64,000 nt of DNA from Pratylenchus scribneri (lineage: Eukaryota > Nematoda > Chromadorea > Rhabditida > Pratylenchidae): NCBI GenBank assembly GCA_030063045.1, contig JAQSEB010000137.1, forward strand, positions 1,054,001 to 1,118,000, given 5' to 3'. Below, piece after piece: positions 36,710 through 48,489 of the stretch; within the stretch, counting starts at the first letter, position 1; each line of letters begins with the position of its first letter. Both the position numbers and the translations under genes were made by a program. The notes under the pieces were generated by a model, which saw nothing but the letters and a program-made list of their open reading frames with translations, ran no database searches and was not told the DNA's origin.

Positions 36710-38355
36710 CCAAAAGACAATCAAAAATGCTCATTTAATTCCTAATAATTTGTAAAATATATATTTAATTTATAATAATTTCGGAAATAAATTCAAAATA
36801 AAATATTATTTATACTGTAACTGTAATGGGAAAAATTTTCTCCTAAATTTTCATATTTTTTTTTATAATTGATTTCCAATTCCAATATTATAATTGAGGA
36901 ATGCAATAAGAATACCTATAGTTGGTTTTACTTTTCTTTTAAAAGGGAAAAAATATTCTAAAATATATTATGCACAATAATCAATTAAGTAATTAAATGA
37001 AAGTAAATAATTGCGCAGTCAATTCATTGAATAATATGCAGCAAATGTTTTCCTAATTAGGTTTGCATGCACCAATAAAGAGGTTTGTACAAGCCTAAAT
37101 TATTTTTTCAAAATTCCCTCATCATGATTTTTATTAGATTTTTGAAAAATTATAATGCTTTCGAACTTTCGATATCATTTGTATGCCTAATAAAAAGCTA
37201 AATATATCACCATGGCCGCTTTATCACAATCGCTAGCTCGTTTCGTCCCAATTATCGTTCAGAACAGAGATGGCTTCGATGTCTCAGGAAAAAATAAATC
37301 GGAATCAAATTTTCGATTTGTAAAATTTTCGAAATTATTATTATATCGGAAATATTGTTATATAATTTATGGATTTAACACATTTCCTCTAGCAATTTTA
37401 ATAATTTTGTAATTGCTTTTTTTACCAAAAAGTTAAATAAAATCATTCCATTAAATATTATATTAATTTAAATATGTCCAAAAAATAATTCAATTAAATT
37501 TTAAAATTAATTAAAATATGGTACAATTTTACTGGGAGGTGGAATCAAATGTTGATGAGGAAACAGAGGCAGAAGATGTGGCCGGATTATAAATTGGAGA
37601 TCCTCAAAGATGACTTGATTGAATTCTGAATTTTTAAATTAATTAATTCCAAAAATGGTATTGCTGACTCTGATTCATCGCAGACAAAAATGCAGAAAAT
37701 TGGCCTTGGAAATCGGGCGCTGAATCTGTAAAATATTAACAACTAAGGAAAACCAAGAATAAAATATTAGAAAAGTAAATCCGCCATTTTCTACATAATC
37801 TATCGTGGCATCTCAGTTTATATCGGTTTATCCTAATAATAAAGCCTACCCATTAATTAATGAATCAATTTTGATGAATTCCATACAGAATTAAAAACCA
37901 AATAATGATTTTAATAATGAAATTTTAAGCAGACAAATCATAAAATCTAAACAAATTAGATTCAATTCTTAGCTTTTATTGAAATTAATTATTAAAAAAT
38001 ATTCTGATGCTAATTTTAAAAATTTTTGAACAAAAATTGCCAAAATAGTCAAAAAAAATATTTGTTTTCATTTTTAGTTATATATTCTGACCAATTCTTT
38101 TTGATTATTCATTTTGAATACCCAAATAAAATAATTTTTCTTAAAAAGCTTGAAAGATTGGGGAAAAAGTTGGCTTTTATAAATCTATTTTCAAAAAATG
38201 TAAAACAATTTTCCCAATTTCTATATCAATGTAATTAAATTTGATTACTTTGTTCGCCACAGTTTGATGTTGATGAGCCAACGGTTGCATTCGAATTTAA
38301 GGCCGATTGAAATGGAAAACTGAAAAAATTTAATTTATTTAATTTTTATTTATTA
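36710..38355. other. AT-rich region with weak coding signals
   Basis: The frame at 37212-37411 (+, MAALSQSLARFVPIIVQ...) has an ATG behind an AAATATATCACC context. Short acidic ends at 37548 and 38264 (NVDEETEAEDVAGL and DVDEPTVAFEFKAD, each before a stop) resemble each other and could be last exons of small related genes. No complete model could be built. Confidence 0.25.
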
Positions 38356-38520
38356 CTATTGTGGCCATATTTTCCAGTATAAGGCACGATTTTTTTCTCC
38401 ATCTGCCACGATGTTCTTTTCCTGTTCTGTTAATTCTCGGCCAAACAGAACTTTGATGAAAGTGAGCACGTAAGGTTTAATTCTTGATGGAAAATTCCAT
38501 TGCTGCTCAATTTTTCGTAC
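38356..38520 (-). CDS. Orphan C-terminal exon (unknown protein)
   Basis: Open minus-strand frame of about 55 codons ending TAG at 38356, reading KPYVLTFIKVLFGRELTEQE then KNRALYWKIWPQ. Residue use is far less biased than in surrounding AT-rich frames. No acceptor of good quality or upstream exon was identified, so it may be a remnant. Confidence 0.3.
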   Translation of the reverse strand, partial: VRKIEQQWNFPSRIKPYVLTFIKVLFGRELTEQEKNIVADGEKNRALYWKIWPQ

Positions 38521-38589
38521 TCACTTATCTTGGATAACATCTAGAAAATAATTAAGTGATTTAACTTCAAGCAATTGCATTAATATATA

Positions 38590-38740
38590 ATTTTATATTT
38601 ACCGTATTTATTCTATTAGAATTAGAAGCCAAGCCTCAATTAGAAGCCCATTTCTAATAGAAGCCCACCCTAGAGAGCCTCTGAAAATAATTAGCCCGGT
38701 ATCTAATAGAAGTCCAATCTTTAATGTAAGTCCACCATAT
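38590..38740. repeat. TACCGTA-family fragments
   Basis: Repeated pieces of CTATTAGAATTAGAAGCC / TTTCTAATAGAAGCCCACCC behind a TACCGTATTTATT end. A right terminus is not clear. Confidence 0.5.
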
Positions 38741-39277
38741 CAAATATTCATGTCAAAAATAACAAATTTTTTAGGTGAAATTGGCGAAAACCAAAATAAG
38801 CATTTTTTGTCATTAACAACAGAGAAGAGGACGTCCAAAAAAGGCTGACGAATTTGAGAGGAAGAAATTGAATTTTGGCAATGAAAAATTGCATTTAAGA
38901 TAAAAAGGGAGGCATTGGAAAGAATGTGACAAATGATTGGCAAATTGGACAAAAATTTGCCACAAAAACATACCAATTGAATGTTCTGACAATGGGCAGT
39001 GAATTGGAGAGGACAATGAGAATATTGAGGAGTGGCAGTGAATATTTTGTAGCCGATCTCGAATTCCACTGATCAAAAATAAAAATAATATATGGCAGAC
39101 ATTTTAATGATGAGACAAATGGCAAAATCTCAGCTCACATTCATATTTTAGAGCAATAATTTTAAACAAAATTGATTTGAGATTTCACGATTTAATGGAT
39201 GAAATGTTAATTTTGGAGATTTTTTGTGAATTGGCAGGGGATTTTTGGGAAAAAATTGGCAGATTTTTCTGGGAAAA

Positions 39278-39812
39278 ATTTGGCAGAGCTTCGCCGTGAT
39301 CTTGGCACCATCGCCCAATTTGAGCAACTGTACCTTTTAAAAAGGTACGTGTGAAAATACAGTACCTGGCAAAAATTACTCTAATTTTTATAAATAAAAG
39401 GAGCAAATTGCAGATGCGTTGGAAGGGTCCCAAATGGCTGCAACTTTCTATAGTTTATGTGAAATAGGCAGGCAGACAACAAGAGAAAAATGATTGATGA
39501 AATGAAGAAGAAGGCGACACCTAAAGCCTTGTTTGATTTCCATTCCTCTTTCTTTCGTTGTCTGTCTAGGCTGTAGGCGTCGCCTCCTTTCTCATTTCAT
39601 CACTCCTCTTTCTCTCATCGTTTGCCTGCCTATTTCACATAAACTATAGAAAGTTGCAGCCATTTGTGACCCATCAAACGCATCTGCAATTTGCTCCTTT
39701 TGATACAATAAATATTATTGTTTTCAAAAGATTTTACTTCAGTACTTTTTTAAAGGGTACAGTTGCTCAAATTGGGCGATGATGCAAAGATCTAGCGGAG
39801 CTCTTGTCAATT
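39278..39812. mobile_element. 535-bp fold-back element
   Basis: Two arms of about 240 bp pair across a centre near 39540. GCAGAGCTTCGCCGTGATCT and CATCGCCCAATTTGAGCAAC on the left return as complements near 39800 and 39765. CAAATTGCAGATGCGTTGGA, AGTTTATGTGAAATAGGCAG and GGCGACRCCTA pair further in. This looks like a Foldback/MITE-type element. No flanking duplication was confirmed. Confidence 0.85.
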
Positions 39813-39984
39813 TTTTTTAAAAATCGTGATAAAATGCAAATTTGGCCCCATATTATTTCATTACTTTTCCTTCAACTTCATGCCTGATTTTTTTCTAATT
39901 TTTCTTTTAATATTACTCATCCAATTCGATCATTTGATTCATCAAATTTCATTCTAACGCCTTCAAATCAATGCCCAAGATAAA

Positions 39985-40195
39985 TTAACCTATTTTGCTC
40001 TAATTATTCCGCCTATTTTTTTGCCCTTATTATTCCGCCTATTTTGCTCTAATTATTCCGCCTATTTTGACCTAATTATTCCGCCTATTTTGCCCTAATT
40101 ATTCCGCCTATTTTGCCCTTATTATTCCGGCTATTTTGCCCTAATTAATTCCGCTTATTTTGTCCTTATTAATTCCGCCTCTTCTGATTTTATTA
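39985..40195. repeat. 23-bp minisatellite
   Basis: About eight units of CTAATTATTCCGCCTATTTT + GCC, with interruptions. A few related units (AATTTAATTCTGCCTATTTG) occur in an intron of the Gln-rich gene at 23335-23415. Confidence 0.85.
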
Positions 40196-40215
40196 ATTTC
40201 TTATATTCTAATTAG

Positions 40216-40404
40216 ATAAAAAAGGAATCAACAAAATCCAGAAAGCAAAGAAATCGGGACAAGAAGAGAAGATTAGAGTATCAAAAGCGACTGCGACTGG
40301 AGGAGCAGCGCAAAAATTTGGACGAATTTGACAAAAATTTGAAAATTTTGCTGGATGATCTGGTTCCAAGGGAGATGAGCAATAGGGAAGATTTTATTTT
40401 TCAT
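40216..40404 (+). CDS. Orphan internal exon of a basic coiled-coil protein
   Basis: Phase-0 exon between an AATTAG acceptor and a CAT|GTAAGT donor, 63 codons. It reads KKESTKSRKQRNRDKKRR, a strongly basic run, then EYQKRLRLEEQRKNLDEF and LLDDLVPREMSNRED, with coiled-coil-like heptads. The codon pattern looks like coding sequence. No start or downstream exon was found before the 40-bp array, so it is a gene fragment or an incompletely resolved gene. Basic plus coil could be bZIP-like, but spacing was not verified. Confidence 0.45.
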
Positions 40405-40989
40405 GTAAGTAAAATATATTAAAATAGATGAAATATTGAAATTGCCGAAAAGATAGTAACGGTTCATAAGTAATGATTAAAGTTTATAAGTTAATCCTAG
40501 AATGGTAATTTATTCCTAGACGATCGATCTAATCAAACGCATCATTTGAAATAGTTTTTTGTTTTATAGATTTAACCACCCAAATATGATATTTGTTTCG
40601 CATAAAACTCAAAATAAAAAAGTTATGACATATTTAATTTTAGAGTTAAGGGAGGGATAGAGCAGAGCCTTTACTCCAATTGATAAAAAAAATATTCTAA
40701 AATAATATTTTAACAGAACTTTATCGCAAAAATATTTTAGAAAAAGGGGGATCCATTGCCATAATTTTTGAAAATCGATTTTTCTCATAAAATTTTAGCT
40801 AATTCCATGCGTCTTGATTTATTGATTAAGAATAAATAAAAAATTTTAATTTGTATTAATTAAAAATAAGTAAGTTATAAGCAAAAAAATAGAATCAGTA
40901 AACAAATTTAAATAAAATAAATTTTCTTAATGAAAAATTTAACCACAATCCATTTAGAAATTCCCAATTTATATATCCATTGAAGAATA

Positions 40990-41310
40990 ATTTTGCCCCC
41001 TTTCCTGTTGCACTTTTTCCGGAAAGAATATTTTGCCCTCCTTTTGCCCCTTTTCCGGAAAGAATAATTTTGCCCCCTTTCCTGTTGCCCTTTTTCCGGA
41101 AAGAATATTTTGCCCCCTTTTCTGTTGCCCTTTTTCCGGAAAGAATATTTTGCCCCCTTTTCTGTTGCCCTTTTTCCGGAAAGAATATTTTGCCCTTTTC
41201 TGTTGCCCTTTTTCCGGAAAGAATATTTTGCCCCCTTTTCTGTTGCCCTTTTTCCGGAAAGAATATTTTGCCCCCTTTTCTGTTGCCCTTTTTCCGGAAA
41301 GAATAATTTG
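40990..41310. repeat. 40-bp minisatellite
   Basis: About eight units, TTTTCCGGAAAGAATATTTT + GCCCCCTTTTCTGTTGCCCT, period 40. Open frames on both strands are repeat artefacts. Confidence 0.95.
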
Positions 41311-41908
41311 TACAGTAAGAATTCATTCTCTCAAAATGATGATTGAATGATCAAGGCGATCATTTTTGAGTTATAATTTCCTACCGTATGCTTTTTTTAG
41401 TTAATAAGAAGAATAATTTAATAAAAGAGGAATGACAAATTCCGGCTAATTTTGTTTATTATCATTTTTTTCAAAAATTTTGCACATTTTCGCCGCCGCT
41501 GATTCATTCTATTCATTTTCAATGTTAAATCCTATCAACAAACCAATTTATTGAATTCATCATAATAAATATTTTCCCAGTAAAATTGGACGAATGAAAT
41601 CAATAAAAAACTGAGAAGAATCAACCGTTTAAAAATGAACCAAAAGCGCTCATTTCACTCTATTTCATTTTAATTCCAACAGATAAAATTCTCAGTCAGT
41701 AGCAGGAATCTGCATTAAAATATTTTTTATCATGTCAGCTCCATTAGCTCTCACTTTTTAGTTTTTAGCCCTCCCTTAGTCCTCTACACTTAATCTTAAA
41801 TTTTATTCCTCTATTCTTCTATACTTATTTCTTTCGCGCAATTTATCCATATTTTCCTTTCATTAAATGTTTTTATTCACTTTCAGTTATATTTTTACCA
41901 AAACAAAC

Positions 41909-42139
41909 ATGTCGGATGATTTGGTTCGGGAGTTACATCGATTGGAATATGAACGAGATCGACAACGAGAGGACATTGAACGACGTCAAGCCGAGATTCA
42001 ACGCCGGGAGGAAGACTTGGCCCGGCGTGATCAAGAATTGCGCCGTATCCAAGAAGAACGTCGTAGGCATTGGCGCGAGAAGCAAAATCGATACAATGAA
42101 CGCCGTCGGAATCGAGATCAGCAAGGCGGGCAGCAATGA
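41909..42139 (+). CDS. Small Arg/Glu-rich coiled-coil protein
   Basis: Single exon, 76 aa, starting MSDDLVRELHRLEYERDRQR and continuing as an almost uninterrupted charged helix (RREEDLARRDQELRRIQEER) to a Gly/Gln tail (RDQQGGQQ). A TTCACTTTCAG site 23 bp before the ATG could be a trans-splice acceptor, so this Met is preferred over one 42 bp upstream. GC content is clearly higher than in the flanks. No domain beyond the coiled coil and no signal peptide. The partner copy on the opposite arm is broken. Confidence 0.75.
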   Translation: MSDDLVRELHRLEYERDRQREDIERRQAEIQRREEDLARRDQELRRIQEERRRHWREKQNRYNERRRNRDQQGGQQ

Positions 42140-42978
42140 TACGAATGGGATGATACGAAAATAAAGAAATAAGAAAGAAAAATGAAAATGAGGAGGAACA
42201 CAAATTATAAACAAATGATTTTGTCCAAAGGATTCTTTTAATTTTAATTCAAATTATTTGTCGAACATCTTCATCACTTTTCCTATATATAAATTGAAAA
42301 TAAATAGAGCTGGATATGATGGAAGTGGGGGAGGAGAGACCAATTTGCATATTTAATGATATCATGAATTGTGGCCAATAATTGTATATTGGATTTGTGT
42401 AAAATTTGCTGCCTATAATATTCCAATTTGCATGCAAAAAACAGTGGTATCCCAATATATATTTATGCCCTGTCGCCTAATACCCAAAATTACGCTCTTG
42501 TGTAGCCCAGAATTCCTTTTAATTTATGTGCCCCAAAATTCCATTATTAAATATACTTTGTATTTGTGTAGATCCTATTTTTTCCCAGACATTTTTTTTG
42601 CTGTCTTCTGGAAATGTTTTGTTTCTTTTTCCTAATATTTAGTGTTTTTGTTTTCTAAAAATTTAAAGGGTTACTGTGATGGAAGACAAAATTGTATTTC
42701 CATCATTTTTTGTCTAATATTTAATTTCAATCTCAACAAATTCAAAATTACCCTCCAAATCTCTCTCCCTCACCTATTCCCTTCCCATGGTTGAATTTTT
42801 GGGAATAACTGTGAATTAAATAATATAAATATTATAGAAATTTACTTTTATTTATGCATAATTTAAATTTGATTCCCGAAAAATGTAAAAAAAAGCAATT
42901 CTTTCGATAAAATTAATATTTGGTTGCCTTCTTAATTTCTTGCATTCCTTCCTTTTTTCTTTCCCACATCATCTTGCA

Positions 42979-43250
42979 TCATTGTTGTCCTCCTTGCTGG
43001 CCACGATTGCGACGGCGTTCATAGTTTCGAGCAGCTTGTTCACGTCTTTGTTGGCGATAACGTTCTTGGCCCTTGGCGTCGATTTTCCTCGTCCTCCCGC
43101 CTGCGCATTTCTTCTTCTTGTCTTGCCATTTGCCAATTCCTCTTCTCAGCGTCGCAATTCTTCTTGTGCGATACGTTGTTGCTCAACTCTAATTTGTAAA
43201 CGCTGTATGAGTTGGCGTACACGTTCGCGTTCCCGTTCAGAATCCGACAT
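42979..43250 (-). pseudogene. Frameshifted inverted copy of the coiled-coil gene
   Basis: ATG at 43250 opens MSDSERERERVRQLIQ and stops after 34 codons. The relation to the intact gene continues in other frames: RQEEEMRRREDEENRRQ, then QERYRQQRREQAARNYE, ending RGQQGGQQ and stop at 42979, which matches the tail of the intact copy. At least two frame shifts separate these blocks. Confidence 0.8.
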
Positions 43251-44039
43251 ATTTGATAATTGATGTGTTTGCTTAGTTATGGAATTGAAAGAGAATTTAA
43301 ATTTTATTAAAAAGAAAATGGCCAAATTTATGCGTTCGTGAAGGAGAAAAATAAAAGTAAAATAGGAGGTTGAAGAATTTGGAAATTGAGGCTAATTGTA
43401 AGTAAACAAAACAGTAATATGGGGAGATAAATAGGAGGGGGGGGGGGGTGGGGGGAGCTATGAAATAAAATATTTCATTTCAGTTCAAATTATTAAAAAT
43501 TTTACGGTTGCTGGTAATAAAATGAAATAGAATGAAATGAAGGCTTTTGGTTCATTTTTAAACGGTTGATTCTTCTCAATTTATTGATTACATTCGTCCA
43601 ATTTTACTTGGAAAATATTTATTATGATGAATTCAATAAATTCGTTGTTGATAGGATTAAACATTGAAAATGAATCAACGGCGAGGGAAGGTTGTGGAAA
43701 AAAATGGTGATAAAACAAAATTAGCCGTTAAATTATGTATCTTAATTAAAGAGATCTTTGGAGTTTTCGGTTCTTGAAAATTTCGGGTCGTGGTTTTCGG
43801 GGATTGAAATTTTGCTAGAAAAAGATAATTTGCAACAAAAAGAGCGAAAAATTATTGATCGATTTCATCTCAATGAGTTCTTTTTTGGAGATGATCCCAC
43901 AAATTTTTAGTAGATTTTCTTTTATTAGAATATTTCTCACCTACAAATGTGTAGCCAAAATTTTTTTCGAGGAGGGCTAAGAGTAAAAAGTTTTCTAAAA
44001 GTAAACTTTTTCCAAAAAAATCAGAAATTGCGAATGAGA

Positions 44040-44797
44040 ACTTATTTTCTGGGGTATAAAATTTTTTCTGGGGTATAATATGCTTTTAGAACTAATTTTC
44101 TGGGGTATAAAATTTATTTTCTGGGGTATAATATGCTTTTAGAACTAATTTTCTGGGGTATAAAATTTATTTTCTGGGGTATAATATGCTTTTAGAACTA
44201 ATTTTCTGGGGTTTAAAATTTTTTTTCTGGGGTATAATATGCTTTTAGAACTAATTTTCTGGGGTATAAAATTTATTTTCTGGGGTATAATATGCTTTTA
44301 GAACTAATTTTCTGGGGTATAAAATTTATTTTCTGGGGTATAATATGCTTTTAGAACTAAATTTCTGGGGTATAATATGCTTTTAGAACTAATTTTCTGG
44401 GGTATAAAATTTATTTTCTGGGGTATAATATGCTTTTAGAACTAATTTTCTGGGGTATAAAATTTATTTTTTGGGGTATAATATGCTTTTAGAACTAATT
44501 TTCTGGGGTATAAAATATATTTTCTGGGGTATAATATGCTTTTAGAACTAATTTTCTGGGGTATAAAATTTATTTTCTGGGGTATAATATGCTTTTAGAA
44601 CTAATTTTCTGGGGTATAAAATATATTTTCTGGGGTATAATATGCTTTTAGAACTAATTTTCTGGGGTATAAAATTTATTTTCTGGGGTATAATATGCTT
44701 TTAGAACTAATTTTCTGGGGTATAAAATTTATTTTCTGGGGTATAATATGCTTTTAGAACTAATTTTCTGGGGTATAAAATTTATTTTCTGGGGTAT
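44040..44797. repeat. 53-bp satellite array
   Basis: About 14 highly uniform 53-bp units made of TTCTGGGGTATAAAATTTAT and TTCTGGGGTATAATATGCTT + TTAGAACTAAT, so each unit is an internal dimer of TTTTCTGGGGTATAA. Uniformity suggests recent expansion. Confidence 0.96.
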
Positions 44798-45069
44798 TGT
44801 ACAAAAATGAACCGACTCGGAAGTTAAAAATATTTCAACCAAAAAGTTATCAAACACGCTTACCAGCGCTGATGAATGAAACTTATATCAGGGAATGTTG
44901 CAATATAGTGTTTTTTTTATATTTAGCAAATTTCAAAATATTTTCGACCAAATGAAAATTTTTATCTTGCGGCAAAATATTTTTTGATCAAGTCATATTT
45001 ATGGAAATGGCTGATTAATAACTTAAAGGAGTATAAATATTCGCTGAATCTTTCACTTGAAAATGGTTA

Positions 45070-45331
45070 ACAATTCAATTCGAAAATTGCCATCACCGAT
45101 GAAGAATATCAAATCCATTTTAACAATTTGGGATCGGTGAATCCAATCAATTATGAATGAAAATAATGTATTAGCATTGGCAGTTCCACCATGGCCATTG
45201 ATTATATTGTGTCATATAATAAGGGAAAAGTAGAATGTATAAAATGTGATTAAAATTTACAGGTGAAAGGAGCAGAAAATGGAAATGACCACCAGATTTT
45301 GTCATTGACAAGCGATATTCAGATTGTCTAA
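45070..45331 (+). pseudogene. Galectin-like fragment
   Basis: A frame from about 45075 reads QFNSKIAITDEEYQIHFNN, resembling the F4-F5 strands of galectin carbohydrate-recognition domains, and stops at INYE. A second frame (ISIGSSTMAIDYIV) and a last piece behind TTTACAG at 45263 (VKGAENGNDHQILSLTSDIQ, TAA 45329-45331) may be the remaining strands. Frames do not join cleanly and there is no upstream half. Confidence 0.3.
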
Positions 45332-45369
45332 TAACTTTAAATGGGAATTCTTCCTTTCCAATCCTTTAT

Positions 45370-45420
45370 TATTTATTTATTTTTATTTATTTATTTATTT
45401 ATTTATTTATTATTATTTTC
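45370..45420. repeat. TTTA simple repeat
   Basis: About ten TTTA units with one interruption. Confidence 0.9.
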
Positions 45421-45558
45421 ATTTTCATCATTGATTTTTTAATTTAAATTTTATTATGCAATGGATTTACGTTTCTTTTAACCTGGAAATATTTAATAAT
45501 ATTCACAATAATTAATTAAATAACTAAATTACAGCAAATAATTGTGCAATGAATTCAT

Positions 45559-46699
45559 TCAATAATACATCAAATGTTTTCCTATTTTGGTACTTTCATC
45601 TTTTTCCCTATTGGAAAGTTGAATAATTTCCACCAAATTTTGCCCATTTCCATTCAACATCATTTGGCCACTTTTTTGTAATTTATTTTCTTCCATCGCC
45701 TTTCGAGCCGCCATCCTCCTCATTTTTTGTGAAATTGATCCATTCTATTGTGGGAATATATTTAAATTAATTAATTTTTAAAATTAATTTAATTTACATG
45801 ATTATTTAAATATGGAATTGAAATTATTGTCCGATGAGGACGTGGATGAATATTTTTATTTTGTTGCCGAGATTGTCTTTTCGTCGGAATGGGTCTTGGC
45901 ATCCCACCTTCAATTGATGTAGGCCCATTGTTGAGTTCGGACTGAATAATTTTTAATTTAATTAGAATATTGTTCAATACATATGTTACAGCAGTACAGA
46001 TTATTGGAAATTAACTAATTCCGAATTGGCTAGATGCTGGGCTAGTAAATTTTGTAAATTTCGGCTTTTAAAGTTCATAGTTGGTACAGACTAAAATGGG
46101 TTCATTCTACTCGGAATACTCAATTTAGTCTATGAAATTTTAATTATACCTTATTTTGAAAAGCTGCTGAACTGTTGTTTTAAATTAAACCCAAAGCGGT
46201 TTTGTTTAATAATTTTTGCCAAGGCCTTATTTTGGGTCTGAAATTGAAATTTCATAGACCAAAAGCGATTATGACGAGTCGATTTAGATAATTACCCAAG
46301 TCTACAACTTTAACTTTCCCAGAAGCCGAGATTACTAAAATTAGCTTGACCCGGCATCTAACTAATTTTGGAATTAGCCAATTTCAAAAATTAGTTTTAG
46401 GACCTTATTTCGTGACTGAAATTGAAATTTCATTAATTAAATCGACAATTCCAAGTCATTGATTTTGAGCTTATTCTCAAATTTCTAGGTATCCCCAGAA
46501 ACCGTAATTACTAAAATTACCTAGACAAAAATAAATATTCCGGAATTAGTTGTAAAAAACATACATTTTTATTCAAAATTGCATTTTTTCCATTGCTTTG
46601 ATTGCCATTCAATTTTGGCTGTATAGGTGCCATCATTTTTGCCTTTTGTTGAAGCATTTTTCCTGTATTTCCGCCCTTTTTTCTGTTATTGATTTGCAT
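45559..46699 (-). CDS. Basic low-complexity protein (unknown)
   Basis: Three exons, all phase 0: 46699-46565, 45941-45798, 45744-45559 (154 aa). It reads MQINNRKKGGNTGKMLQQKA, then GGMPRPIPTKRQSRQQNKN, then MRRMAARKAMEENKLQK and a stop after GKHLMYY. It is rich in Lys, Arg, Gln and Asn, with no signal peptide or transmembrane segment. The 623-bp first intron contains a diverged direct repeat. The start is inferred because no upstream exon with matching phase was found. Possibly nucleic-acid-binding by composition only. Confidence 0.5.
46200..46510. repeat. Diverged direct repeat of about 190 bp
   Basis: CCTTATTTYGKGWCTGAAAT + TGAAATTTCAT occurs near 46224 and 46403, and CCAGAARCCGWRATTACTAA + AATTA near 46318 and 46494, giving two copies in register. 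Confidence 0.6.
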
Positions 46700-46970
46700 A
46701 AAATGAATAAATCCAAATAATTTGCTGCTACAAAGCCAAATCCAATGAAGCGTAGAAACAATGGACCAAATCTAATTTATTTAAATTTATTATTCCAAAT
46801 ATTCTTACCAATAAGAAAATATTCAATATTTGCCAACTACAATGCCCATTCCCATTATTTGCTTGAGGCAAAATTGAATGGACAGATGATGTGGAATTTT
46901 TATTTGCTCTTGTTTTATTTTTATTTCCTTCCTGTTCCTAATTTATTTTTATTTTTAGCATTTTAATTTA

Positions 46971-48482
46971 CTAATTTATTTTTACTATTTTCTCGCCAAA
47001 TTTGCTGTTTTCTTTTGTTGAATTTTGTTTTAAATTTGTTTCAGAAATATTTGCCGATGGCAACATTTTCCCAGGAGAATTTATCTGAATTTTAAATTCA
47101 ACTATTTTTTTAATATTTCCAACATTTATTATTGTTTTTTGTGTTGGCATTCCAAGTATTGCATTGGCCAAGTCCGCTTCATGAATTGGCAAACGGCGTT
47201 GAATTGTTTGAGCGAAATTTGATGGAGATGAATTTGTCTAAAATTTATATAATAAATTAATAAATTTAATTTTCCAATTGCCTTTTTATCCGTCATATTT
47301 GTTGGATCCATCGAAAATGCATTTTCCCTAAAAAATGTATTTTTTAAATATTTTCAATAATTTTGATAAGCATCGCTTACAAAAATGGGCCCATTGTAAA
47401 TTCGGGCACTTCATCATCCACAATGACCGCTTCATCCTCCTCCACCGAAAGTGGAATTGCCTCATCGTGCCAATGAAGGCTGAATAAAATAAATTAATTC
47501 TTTCATTTATTTATTTATTTAAATTCTACTTTTCACTGACATCGGCCAATGGTCGACCGGCTCGAATTTGAATTCCCGGGGAAGAGGACAAAATAGATTG
47601 GAGTCCATTTTTGGTACCTATTTAATTTGCAATTAAATATATTTTAATATTTAATTTAAAAAATCAATTTTGTAAATTTTATTTTTCCATTTTTTTATAT
47701 TTTCCCTCACCTTTTCCCTCTACTGCTCCAACAAATCCAATAATCTTTGGGCCACGGAACAATAATTCTTCCACCAAAAATATTGTCAAAATAGAAAACA
47801 ATTTGCAGTCCATCGAAAATATATTTTGTGAATTCCTCCACTTTAATTTGGCAAAAGAGGGAATCATTTCGAAGATCAACAAAATCGAATAAAGTATTTA
47901 GAGCCTTTGAAGAATTGGAATTATAAATTTATTTTGAGACAATTTTATAAATAAATATTTTGCTGATGATTTTATTTATTTCCATCAAAAACCTGTTTAA
48001 AATTAATAAATAAATTTGTTATTTTAAAATTTAATTCATTAAATTTGCTGTGAAATTTAATTTAATAATTTTGGAAAAATAAAAAAAACAATTTTTTATA
48101 AAATTTTTTTTTGAATTTAAAGGGAAATAATTTCGATAATTAAGGTTCAGATTTCAGAGAGGGAAATTAGGGAAAAATTACGACGATTATTCTCCGATTA
48201 AACCATTCTTCTTCTAATCGGTTTTCTCATTTCTTTGAGGAAAAGAATTTGTTAAGAATGGGGGAAATGGGGACAATCGAATGGAGGTCGCTTCTTTTTT
48301 GGGCTTTTCCTCCTACTTATCCCCATTTCCTCGTTATTCGCCACATAAATTCGCGCACAAATTTGTGGATCGACTGAAGAATTGTCCCCTTCTTCCGTCG
48401 CTTCTAATTGCGTAACGACCAACTCGTCCAAACTCCAAAAATATAAATGCGAGGGAATTGTGGTTGCGAAAGAAAAAGTCAT
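46971..48482 (-). CDS. Multi-exon gene, unknown, model incomplete
   Basis: Downstream exons are consistent: 47617-47530, 47479-47381, 47327-47282, 47237-46971, reading GLQSILSSSPGIQIRAGRPL, then DEAIPLSVEEDEAVIVDDEV and IQRRLPIHEADLANAILGMP, ending KIVKIN. The intron 47281-47238 has no GT and needs a GC donor (AAG|GCAATT). The exon at 47904-47711 has two competing frames: DSLFCQIKVEEFTKYIFDGL looks protein-like, but only the other frame (PKIIGFVGAVEGKG) joins the next exon, so a frame break near 47750 is likely. A first exon from ATG 48482 (MTFSFATTIPSHLYFW...) is possible, but its junction was not resolved. No family recognised. Confidence 0.4.
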
Positions 48483-48489
48483 TTTTGGG

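Larger units (their letters stand above)
41443..43730. repeat. Inverted duplication with coiled-coil gene in both arms
   Basis: The left arm (41443-about 42190) and right arm (about 42930-43730) are inverted copies. Outer edges share GGCTAATTTTGTTTATYA, GATTCATTC...AATGTTAAATCCTATCAACAA and CAACCGTTTAAAAATGAACC. Each arm includes one copy of the small coiled-coil gene. The 740-bp spacer is unique. Confidence 0.85.

Noticed and set aside
37212..37411. 66-codon plus-strand frame with ATG in good context
   Set aside because: After about 35 residues it becomes AT-driven low complexity; no downstream exon with matching phase could be shown.
40895..41346. Long frames on both strands with repeated FFPEKGQQ / FCCPFSGK
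   Set aside because: Translations of the 40-bp minisatellite.
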